A DNA stretch of 64,000 nucleotides from G963677445 sp963678275 (GTDB taxonomy: Bacteria; Bacteroidota; Ignavibacteria; Ignavibacteriales; Melioribacteraceae), in NCBI GenBank assembly GCA_963678275.1, contig OY782765.1:1860001-1924000 (forward strand). Direction: 5' to 3'. Below the pieces are notes generated by a model. That model was given only the letters and a program-made list of their open reading frames with translations, searched no databases and was not told the origin of the DNA. This document shows positions 53,729-61,296 of the stretch, one piece after another; position 1 is the stretch's first letter, and every line of letters begins with the position of its first letter. Both the position numbers and the translations under genes were made by a program.

Positions 53729-55327
53729 ATGCGCAAAAGGTTTTCTAATATTTTTATTATAGCGTTCCTGTTTTCATCAATATTTTGCAACGCACAGTGG
53801 AGCACAAGTCCTTTAAGTCATAATATAATAGGAGTTGGAAAAAATATAAAGATAGTCGGGGATGGCGAAGGTGGATGTTATGTTATTTTTGAACATGGTT
53901 CTGTTTCCCCCAATTCAATAGGGATATTAAAATTAAATAAATATGGAGAACATGAATGGCCTGAATATGTGGGAATTAAAGGCACAAGAGATCAGCAAAT
54001 GACAATGGGAGTAATAGCTGATGGCGCCGGCTCAATGATTATTGCGTACTCAGATATGAATTATATGTCTCCCGCACTATTAAGATTACAAAAAATCAAT
54101 AAACTTGGTCAACTTTTATGGAGTGAAACGGGGCTTTGGATTGATAGTACAAGTTCAACGATGCAGGCATTAAGGTCTATTATTTCCGATGGTGAAAATG
54201 GTTGTGTGGTAACATGGATTGACTCGCTATTCGAAGTTAGAATGAACAGGGTAACCCATAATGGTAAAAGAATGTGGGGAGATGGAGGGATTTATAAAAT
54301 GCCGCCTAATAATTCAAATTATTCAAAACTTGTAAGAACATCCCAGGATAAGTATATATATATAATGGATGATCTCTGGAAATGGTATGACAACCAGGGA
54401 AATCTGCTGATGACTGATACAACGACATATACTCCTGTGAATGTAATGGCGACAAATGATGGAGGCGTTGTTTTCGAAACCTTCGATGGAGAATGGCCGG
54501 AAAACTGGAATATGTACCTTCAAAAAATTGATTCTATCGGGCAACCATCATGGGGGGGAGAAAGAATACATATTGCTGACAGTTTATTTTACAATTCCTC
54601 ACCCCGATTATATAAAAATGATAATTTTTTTATCTCTTCCTGGCTGGGTAAAAAGGATGGGATTGAAGCGCTTCAGTCTCAATTTATTCGACAGGATGGT
54701 TCAAAAATATTAAATGATGATGGTTTAACAGTATATGATTCTTTAATTCTTTACACATCATATAGTGTTATTCCTTCATTAAAGGGAAATACAATATTCA
54801 CATGGTATGAATGGTTGACTGATTATACGAAAGTACTGAAAGCGCAGAAGTTTGACTCATTGGGCACAAAGCTCTGGAAGGAAACAGACATTGATGTTTC
54901 TTACACCGAAACCGGATTTGATGCCATTCCTGACGAAATGGGAGGCTACATTTATTTTGGGCAAATGACTGATTTTCAACTTTTTGCAGACCAGGTAAGC
55001 GTCAATGGAAATTTAGGGGAAGTAATAATAACGAGTTTTAACGAATCTGTAAAAATAATACCTAGACAAATAAAACTATTTCAAAATTACCCCAACCCTT
55101 TCAACCCCTCCACCTCAATAAAATACCAGCTTCCTGAAAAAACACATGTTAAAGTGGAAGTATTTAATTTGCTTGGTCAATCTGTAAAAATACTGGTGGA
55201 TGAGGTAAAACCGGCCGGTTATTATGAAACTGAATTCACCACGGTTAACCTCGCCAGCGGAGTATATATATGCAATATTAAAGCGGGTAAATTTGATCAG
55301 TCTGTAAAAATGGTTTATATGAAATAA
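53729..55327 (+). CDS. Secreted beta-propeller-like protein with C-terminal sorting domain
   Basis: 532 residues. Signal peptide (IFIIAFLFSSIFCNA), then about 420 residues of repeated strand-turn units (LLRLQKINKLGQLLWSE, NRVTHNGKRMWGDGG, YLQKIDSIGQPSWGGER, KAQKFDSLGTKLWKE), which look like a repeat/propeller fold reading 'x-Q-K-x-D-x-x-G-x-x-x-W'. The sorting domain QNYPNPFNPSTSIKYQLP to the end is almost the same as in the gene before. Substrate or partner unknown. AAAGG seven bases before ATG 53729. Confidence 0.85.
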   Translation: MRKRFSNIFIIAFLFSSIFCNAQWSTSPLSHNIIGVGKNIKIVGDGEGGCYVIFEHGSVSPNSIGILKLNKYGEHEWPEYVGIKGTRDQQMTMGVIADGAGSMIIAYSDMNYMSPALLRLQKINKLGQLLWSETGLWIDSTSSTMQALRSIISDGENGCVVTWIDSLFEVRMNRVTHNGKRMWGDGGIYKMPPNNSNYSKLVRTSQDKYIYIMDDLWKWYDNQGNLLMTDTTTYTPVNVMATNDGGVVFETFDGEWPENWNMYLQKIDSIGQPSWGGERIHIADSLFYNSSPRLYKNDNFFISSWLGKKDGIEALQSQFIRQDGSKILNDDGLTVYDSLILYTSYSVIPSLKGNTIFTWYEWLTDYTKVLKAQKFDSLGTKLWKETDIDVSYTETGFDAIPDEMGGYIYFGQMTDFQLFADQVSVNGNLGEVIITSFNESVKIIPRQIKLFQNYPNPFNPSTSIKYQLPEKTHVKVEVFNLLGQSVKILVDEVKPAGYYETEFTTVNLASGVYICNIKAGKFDQSVKMVYMK

Positions 55328-55340
55328 TTTCAAAAATATT

Positions 55341-55369
55341 TTGACTTATATAATTCTTTTTTTTATCTT
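55341..55369 (+). promoter_or_regulatory. Putative promoter of the kinase/phosphoesterase cassette
   Basis: TTGACT (55341-55346), a 17-bp spacer and TATCTT (55364-55369), starting 13 bp after the preceding stop codon. The leader would be about 37 nt. The whole three-gene cassette probably depends on it. Confidence 0.5.
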
Positions 55370-55412
55370 AAGTTCGAGGTGACTGAGAGTTAAATATTAA
55401 ATATTGGAAAAA

Positions 55413-58400
55413 ATGATAATGAATGGCAATAAGTTTAATATTTTAGTTCTCAGTGAAGAGTTTTCAGATTATTTTAAGAGCATCAAAAGTCTGAAAAATC
55501 AATTTAATTTGCATTTTCAAACGGTCGAAGAAGATTGGACTAAAAGTACAGAATTAATTTCATCGAATCATTTTCAACTATTTATTTACGATGAATATTT
55601 ACAGAAAAACGACATTCCCTCCCAAATTAAAAAAAACAACCCATTTATCGAATCTTTACTCATTACTACTAAGATCACAAAAAGCAACAATGGGAAAAAT
55701 ATTTTCCATCTGACAAGTGAAAATGGAATAGATAATTTAAAGCTAGTCATTAATAATTTATGTGAAAAATCTTTCTTAAAATACAGACAATGTCTTTACG
55801 AAGAAATATTTTTTAATATTCACACAATTGATGAAACGAATGATTTACCAAAAGTACTCTTCGAAACATGTAAGTCTATTATTCATTTCACTAAACGTAT
55901 AAAATGTTGTATTTTTCTTCATGATCTGAATAGTAAAGAGGAAGGGCAATTGGTTCAATATCCTATTTTTGAGGAGGACCATCCAGTACCTCTAAAAATA
56001 TTTCGCAATCAGCTACCAAATAAGAAGAATATCATTATTAAGTCAGAAAATGATTATGAGAACAATCCATTATTAAAGATATTATTTAGAGAAAAATTTA
56101 TCTATTCAGTAATTGTTTACCCATTGATCAAAGATAAGAAGACAATAGGAGCTATTTATTTATGTAAAAACAAAAAGCAAATAGATTTTTTTGAGGAGGA
56201 ATTTAAAATACTAGACATATATTCAAGAGCCCTATTAGCAAAAATATCTACAATTGAACGATATAGAGAGCGATCTATTTTAAAAGAGATCGGAGATGAA
56301 CTAAATAAAAATTTATCAAATACAACCCGCGAGATTTTAAAAAGTGTCTATAAAAAATTACTTAATATTATCAATATCAAAAATATCTTTTTCGCAATAT
56401 ATGAAAAGGAAACAGGGTCATATTCTATTCCTTATTTTAATGATATAAAAGACACGCCGGGTAATTATTCCAACGCAGAATTAGAAAAAGGGCTAACCGG
56501 TTATGTTGGAAAACATATGAAGCCAATATTCGTATCAGAGGAAAAAAATCAGGAACTTCAAGACAAAGGAGAAATTAAATTAATTGGAAAACCAGCGAAA
56601 GTATGGCTGGGTGCTCCATTAATCAGCGGTGATGACTTCTATGGAGTAATTGCAATTCAAGATTATGAAAATCCCAACGAATACTCTAAAAATGACTTAC
56701 ATATCTTAGAAATTATTGCATCTGAAACAGCACTAATTTTAAAAAATAAAGCATTAATGAGATTAAAGGACCGCTATATTAATGAACTTACAATTATAAA
56801 TGAAATTCTTAAAAATTCATCCAACGACATCGGAACAAAAAATCTTTTTGAGTCCATTGTACATGATGTAACCAAAAAATTGGAGTGTAGTCACTGTACT
56901 TTATTTTTGGCAGAAAAAGTAAAGAATGAAATCAGAATTATCCCTAAGGTTTCCTTTGGAGAAAATCACGAGAAAATATTTGATCGATATTTTTTACCTG
57001 GCAAAGGTTTAGCTGGACATTCTTTTCAGGAAGAAAAAGAATTAATAGTGCCTGATGTATTTAATCATCCGAAATTTGAACCAGCAAGAGATTCAGATGG
57101 GGAAACAAGGTCCATGCTACTCCATCCAATAAAAGTTAGAGACAAAACAATTGGTGTAATCAGTCTTGATAAAAAAGGGGTAGCCAAATTCCATAAGGAT
57201 GACTTAGAATTTGTTAGTGCCCTGTGCCTAAATATTGCGGCAACAATAGAAAAAGAAAAATTACTTGAAAAAATTCAAGAAATAGGGAATAAACTGGCTT
57301 TAAATAAAAATGTAAAAAAAATATTGGAATATACTGCTAAAGAAACAAAAAATCTTTTTAATTGTGCTGAAGTAGTCGTTATAACATCTCAATTTGACAG
57401 CAGAGAATATTTATCTTCATTGAAAAAGTCCACGGATAAAATATCAAAGGCAATACTCTCGAAACTATCAATATATATTTTTGAATATCTAAATGCCCAC
57501 AAAAGTAATAACGATATATACACCTTGGATTATATTGTAAACAAATTCGATATCGACTTAAAAAAAGATATAAAATATAAATCGATGCATATCGTTCCAT
57601 TAACTGCTTTCAATAGGATTGAGGGAGTGTTATTTCTTTTTGATAATCTCAAACGAATTTATACTGCGATTGAAAAAAATATACTACTTAATATTTGCAG
57701 CTTGACAGCAATGTCTTTGATGAACGCTAAGACAAATGATGCACAAAGAAAAAAGACTCGATGTTTAGAATTGATAAAGGAATTGCATAAAACAGAGGAT
57801 GAATCAAGTCTAATGAAAAGTTTATTATTTAGTCTTAACTCTATATGTAAATTTGATACTTGGTATATTTCTGAAATAGATCATCGTACAAATAGGTTGA
57901 TATTTATAAAGTTTTTATATAAGAACAAATATATCAACGCTGATATAGTCAATAATAGGATTTGTGGACCAGAAGAAAAGGTTATTAAAACTGGCGAGAC
58001 ACTCTTTATTGAGGATTTAACAGCTAATTCTGAAAACTATATCAATAGAGTCAATAAGCAACATGATTCACAATCTTGGTTGGGAATACCAATAAAAAGC
58101 CCTCAAAACAAAACAATCAGTATATTTTCTTTACAATTTAATAAGGCTAAGTTTTTATCTAGTGAAACAATACATTCATTAGAAACTATTGCGTATCAAT
58201 TATATATTGCCTTAAAACGAATTCAATTGCTAAAGAAAGAAAAAGATCTAAGACTTGAATTGGAATATCTCAATAAGGCAATCATTGCTATATCAAAAAT
58301 GGACGGGATTAAAGAAATTTGTAATGGTATTCTTGATGGGATAAGTGAATTTATTGAATACAAATCTGCTTCGATTCAGCAAATTTATCTTGGTAAAAGA

Positions 58401-59468
58401 AAGCTCATTGCAGGGAAAGGATTTGATTTGGATTCTCAAGATCCATACCTTACGAGACCTATTAACAAAGATAAGTTGATTAAAAGGATTATTGAAAAAA
58501 GGGCCATCGAAATTATTCCAGACGTAACAAAGATAAAGGATTGGGATTGCAACTGTGGTACATCAGACGTAAAAAGCTGGATTTGTATACCATTAGTTTA
58601 CCACGAAGAGGTTGTTGGAATCATAACAATAGATCATAACAAAGCGAATTATTATAATCAAAGTAGTTATAATACATTAAGTTATTTTTCAGAGCGAGCA
58701 GCTCTTGAATTCGGGAAAACGCTAAAAATCATTAAAACTCAAAATCAAAAAAATGCTTTACAGAGACTAGTGAGTTTAAATGAAATAACAGGAAAATTTC
58801 TCCACAATATAAAACAGAATTTATCTCCAGTACCATTATTACTAGAATCAATAAGGAATGAATTAGCAAATAGCGAAACAAATCTTACAGAACTAAAGTC
58901 TAATATTAATATTATTGAGTCAAAGTTTAAAAATGTGAACGAAATATATGAAATAGTGAAGACAAAGATTGTTGAAAAAGATAAAGAGCAAGAAAGAGAA
59001 TCATTTGATCTTATAAGACTGATAGATAATTGTTTAAATATGATTAGAATTAAATTTGCGGATAACGCACATACGATTGATTACTCTTTTTCGCCTTCAT
59101 CAAATTCAATGATAATTAAAAATTATCGTGCTTTTTATAAAGAAATTTTTATTAATTTGTTTGATAATTCTATTGAAGCAATGTTACCCAAAAAAGGCAA
59201 GCTAAGTATATCAGTAAACAAAAGCATGAACCAGTACAATAACAATATTGAAGTTAAAATAGTAGATACTGGGAAAGGTATTCCTGAAGAGGAATTACCA
59301 TTCATTTACAGCTTGGATTATAGCAAAAGTGAAAAAATCCCAGGTTTTGGATATGGCTTGTATATCACGAAACTGTATTGTGCTGCAACTGGCACAGATA
59401 TTGATATTAGTTCAGTTGTTAATAAAGGAACAAAAATAACTCTGACTATACCAAATAATAAGGATTGA
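55413..59468 (+). CDS. Multi-GAF cytoplasmic sensor histidine kinase
   Basis: 1351 residues with no signal peptide or membrane helix. The first about 115 residues (NKFNILVLSEEFSDYF) look like a degenerate receiver-like domain. Six GAF-type domains follow (roughly 120-290, 290-450, 455-620, 620-775, 785-950, 955-1110); the third is the clearest (FLPGKGLAGHSF, LLHPIKVRDKTIGVISLD). The kinase core has phospho-acceptor His1131 in KFLHNIKQNL, N-box NLFDNSIEAM near 1248, G1 DTGKGIPEEELPF with Asp1285, and GFGYGLYI. ATG 55413 follows GGAAA. DNA is AT-rich compared with both flanks. Two receiver genes follow 3 and about 400 bp later, the likely phosphotransfer targets. Signal unknown. Confidence 0.88.
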   Translation: MIMNGNKFNILVLSEEFSDYFKSIKSLKNQFNLHFQTVEEDWTKSTELISSNHFQLFIYDEYLQKNDIPSQIKKNNPFIESLLITTKITKSNNGKNIFHLTSENGIDNLKLVINNLCEKSFLKYRQCLYEEIFFNIHTIDETNDLPKVLFETCKSIIHFTKRIKCCIFLHDLNSKEEGQLVQYPIFEEDHPVPLKIFRNQLPNKKNIIIKSENDYENNPLLKILFREKFIYSVIVYPLIKDKKTIGAIYLCKNKKQIDFFEEEFKILDIYSRALLAKISTIERYRERSILKEIGDELNKNLSNTTREILKSVYKKLLNIINIKNIFFAIYEKETGSYSIPYFNDIKDTPGNYSNAELEKGLTGYVGKHMKPIFVSEEKNQELQDKGEIKLIGKPAKVWLGAPLISGDDFYGVIAIQDYENPNEYSKNDLHILEIIASETALILKNKALMRLKDRYINELTIINEILKNSSNDIGTKNLFESIVHDVTKKLECSHCTLFLAEKVKNEIRIIPKVSFGENHEKIFDRYFLPGKGLAGHSFQEEKELIVPDVFNHPKFEPARDSDGETRSMLLHPIKVRDKTIGVISLDKKGVAKFHKDDLEFVSALCLNIAATIEKEKLLEKIQEIGNKLALNKNVKKILEYTAKETKNLFNCAEVVVITSQFDSREYLSSLKKSTDKISKAILSKLSIYIFEYLNAHKSNNDIYTLDYIVNKFDIDLKKDIKYKSMHIVPLTAFNRIEGVLFLFDNLKRIYTAIEKNILLNICSLTAMSLMNAKTNDAQRKKTRCLELIKELHKTEDESSLMKSLLFSLNSICKFDTWYISEIDHRTNRLIFIKFLYKNKYINADIVNNRICGPEEKVIKTGETLFIEDLTANSENYINRVNKQHDSQSWLGIPIKSPQNKTISIFSLQFNKAKFLSSETIHSLETIAYQLYIALKRIQLLKKEKDLRLELEYLNKAIIAISKMDGIKEICNGILDGISEFIEYKSASIQQIYLGKRKLIAGKGFDLDSQDPYLTRPINKDKLIKRIIEKRAIEIIPDVTKIKDWDCNCGTSDVKSWICIPLVYHEEVVGIITIDHNKANYYNQSSYNTLSYFSERAALEFGKTLKIIKTQNQKNALQRLVSLNEITGKFLHNIKQNLSPVPLLLESIRNELANSETNLTELKSNINIIESKFKNVNEIYEIVKTKIVEKDKEQERESFDLIRLIDNCLNMIRIKFADNAHTIDYSFSPSSNSMIIKNYRAFYKEIFINLFDNSIEAMLPKKGKLSISVNKSMNQYNNNIEVKIVDTGKGIPEEELPFIYSLDYSKSEKIPGFGYGLYITKLYCAATGTDIDISSVVNKGTKITLTIPNNKD

Positions 59469-59471
59469 ATT

Positions 59472-59855
59472 ATGAATTTAAAGTATTCAAATGCGATATT
59501 AATTGAGGATGATGTAATATGGGGAAAAATAATCATTAAAATTATTGCATCATACTGCGAAAAAATCACTTATTATCGAAATAAAAAAGAAGCCCATTCC
59601 ATGTTGACATCTTCAAACTCAAAATTTGATTTATCTATTGCGGATATAAGACTTGAAGAGAACGACTATAAGAATAGTGACGGCCTATTCATTTTAGAGG
59701 AGTTAAAAAAACAAGAAAGAGTTTCAAGACCTATTGTGATTACAAATTTTCCAAACGATGACTATTATAAAAGGGTTAGCAAAATAAACGGAATACTATT
59801 GGAAAAGGGGGATTTTACTGAACAAGAGTTTCTTGACATATTGTCTATAAAATAA
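59472..59855 (+). CDS. Stand-alone response-regulator receiver domain
   Basis: 127 residues, one receiver domain and nothing else. Phosphorylation site residues are present: Glu12-Asp13-Asp14 (IEDD), Asp58 (SIADIRLEEN), Thr91 (VITNF) and Lys112 (LLEKGDF). It has a long beta3-alpha3 loop (LEENDYKNSDGLF). It starts 3 bp after the kinase stop and ends 14 bp before the receiver-phosphoesterase gene. It could be a phosphate sink, a phosphotransfer intermediate, or a regulator of the kinase by direct binding, in the style of CheY/Spo0F. Confidence 0.88.
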   Translation: MNLKYSNAILIEDDVIWGKIIIKIIASYCEKITYYRNKKEAHSMLTSSNSKFDLSIADIRLEENDYKNSDGLFILEELKKQERVSRPIVITNFPNDDYYKRVSKINGILLEKGDFTEQEFLDILSIK

Positions 59856-59869
59856 AATACTGAATATAA

Positions 59870-61288
59870 ATGCCTGCAAAGAAAAGACTAAAATTACTAT
59901 TGTTGGAAGATGAAGAAATTTGGATCAATCTCATTTTGAAGTATTCCTGTTTGGATAAATATAAAGATACCTATCCAGAAGAGATAAAGATAGCAAGAAG
60001 CAGCGATGAAGCAAATGAACTAATTAATAAATACACATTTAAAGTTGCAATAACTGACTTACGTCTTCGACAAAATTTAACAAAGTTTTCTGAATGGAAT
60101 GCATTTGCTTTGAAACTGACAAAATCTTCATGTAAAATAATTGTTATAAGTCATTACTTAGAACTTAAACAATTATGCAAAATGGTAAGTGATTATAATA
60201 TTTCGATGGTTTTCGATAAAGATGATATTGATTGGGATAGATTCAACCAATTCATTGAACAAGAAGCTTTTAACTTTTCAACACAGAAAAAAACTTCAAG
60301 CAATCAATTGTCATGGCTTCATATCTCGGATTTTCATTTTGAGAAACAACATAATTCAACAAACTTCGAGATAATACTTGCAACTTTCTTAACTGATGTT
60401 GAAAAATTAGTTAAAAGTATTTTACAACCAGATTTGGTATTTATAACTGGAGACTTGGCATTTGCAGGTAAGTTGGAGGAGTATAATTCAGTCTCCTTAT
60501 TCATTAAAGAATTGCAGCATAGGATTGGAACCCCCTTTGAGAATATTTACATTGTGCCGGGGAATCATGATGTTGAAAGAGAAAAGATAGACTCTGAACT
60601 TATAAAATTATGCCAATTCAAAAATAAATCCGAAATTGACGAATTTATTCGAAAAGATTATTTTTTACATGTTCAAAAGAAGTTCAAGAATTTTTATTCA
60701 TTTTTAGATAGTTTGGATAATAGTTACAAGCCTGCTATAGATGAGTATAATTCATCCGTTTCATATAATATCATCAGGAAAATTCGGGACATCAGCATCC
60801 ATTTAACATTATTTAATTCCGCATGGAGCTCTGGACATTCATTTGATAACGGAACTGTATATGATAAAGGTCGATTGTATTTAGGGAGTACTCAACTACC
60901 AAAATTGAATTCAAATTTTGAAAAGGCAGATTTAAAAATTGCATTAATCCATCATCCATTAAATTATTTAAGTGATTTGGAATCTTCCGACATGAATAAC
61001 TTCTTTTTAAAAAACTTTGATATTCTTTTACATGGACATTTACACAGGAACAATTTCCAAAACATACATCAAGCTGCTGGAAATAGTATTACAATTCCAA
61101 CAGGAGCTTTGTTTCAGGGAGATAATTTAATAAGCTCATATAATATCGGGATATTCGACAATGATTCAAAAGATTTACTAATTAAATACAGAAGATACAG
61201 CGATATCCAACAATGCTGGATAAAGGATTTGGATATTACTGGTGAAGAAAATGATGGAGAAATACATTTCCAAATCCCTGAGAAATAA
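59870..61288 (+). CDS. Receiver domain fused to calcineurin-like metallophosphoesterase
   Basis: 472 residues. Residues 1-130 are a receiver: Glu13-Asp14 (LLEDEE), phospho-acceptor Asp63 (ITDLRLRQN), Ser94 (VISHY), Lys117 (VFDKDD). Residues 145-430 are a calcineurin-like metallophosphoesterase with all five metal motifs: Asp154-x-His156 (DFHF), Gly194-Asp195 (GDLAFAG), GNHDVE at 231-236, His361-His362 (HHP) and GHLH at 389-392. A helical insert (about 240-310) lies between GNHD and the last motifs. Phosphorylation of Asp63 should control a phosphodiesterase or phosphatase acting on an unknown substrate (nucleic acid, cyclic nucleotide or protein). It converges with the ABC permease gene 8 bp away. 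Confidence 0.88.
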   Translation: MPAKKRLKLLLLEDEEIWINLILKYSCLDKYKDTYPEEIKIARSSDEANELINKYTFKVAITDLRLRQNLTKFSEWNAFALKLTKSSCKIIVISHYLELKQLCKMVSDYNISMVFDKDDIDWDRFNQFIEQEAFNFSTQKKTSSNQLSWLHISDFHFEKQHNSTNFEIILATFLTDVEKLVKSILQPDLVFITGDLAFAGKLEEYNSVSLFIKELQHRIGTPFENIYIVPGNHDVEREKIDSELIKLCQFKNKSEIDEFIRKDYFLHVQKKFKNFYSFLDSLDNSYKPAIDEYNSSVSYNIIRKIRDISIHLTLFNSAWSSGHSFDNGTVYDKGRLYLGSTQLPKLNSNFEKADLKIALIHHPLNYLSDLESSDMNNFFLKNFDILLHGHLHRNNFQNIHQAAGNSITIPTGALFQGDNLISSYNIGIFDNDSKDLLIKYRRYSDIQQCWIKDLDITGEENDGEIHFQIPEK

Positions 61289-61296
61289 TCAAATTT

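Noticed and set aside
55413..61288. Known anti-phage defence system
   Set aside because: A metallophosphoesterase and regulators alone do not match any defence system I can name, and no neighbouring defence genes are present; kept as an unexplained signalling cassette.
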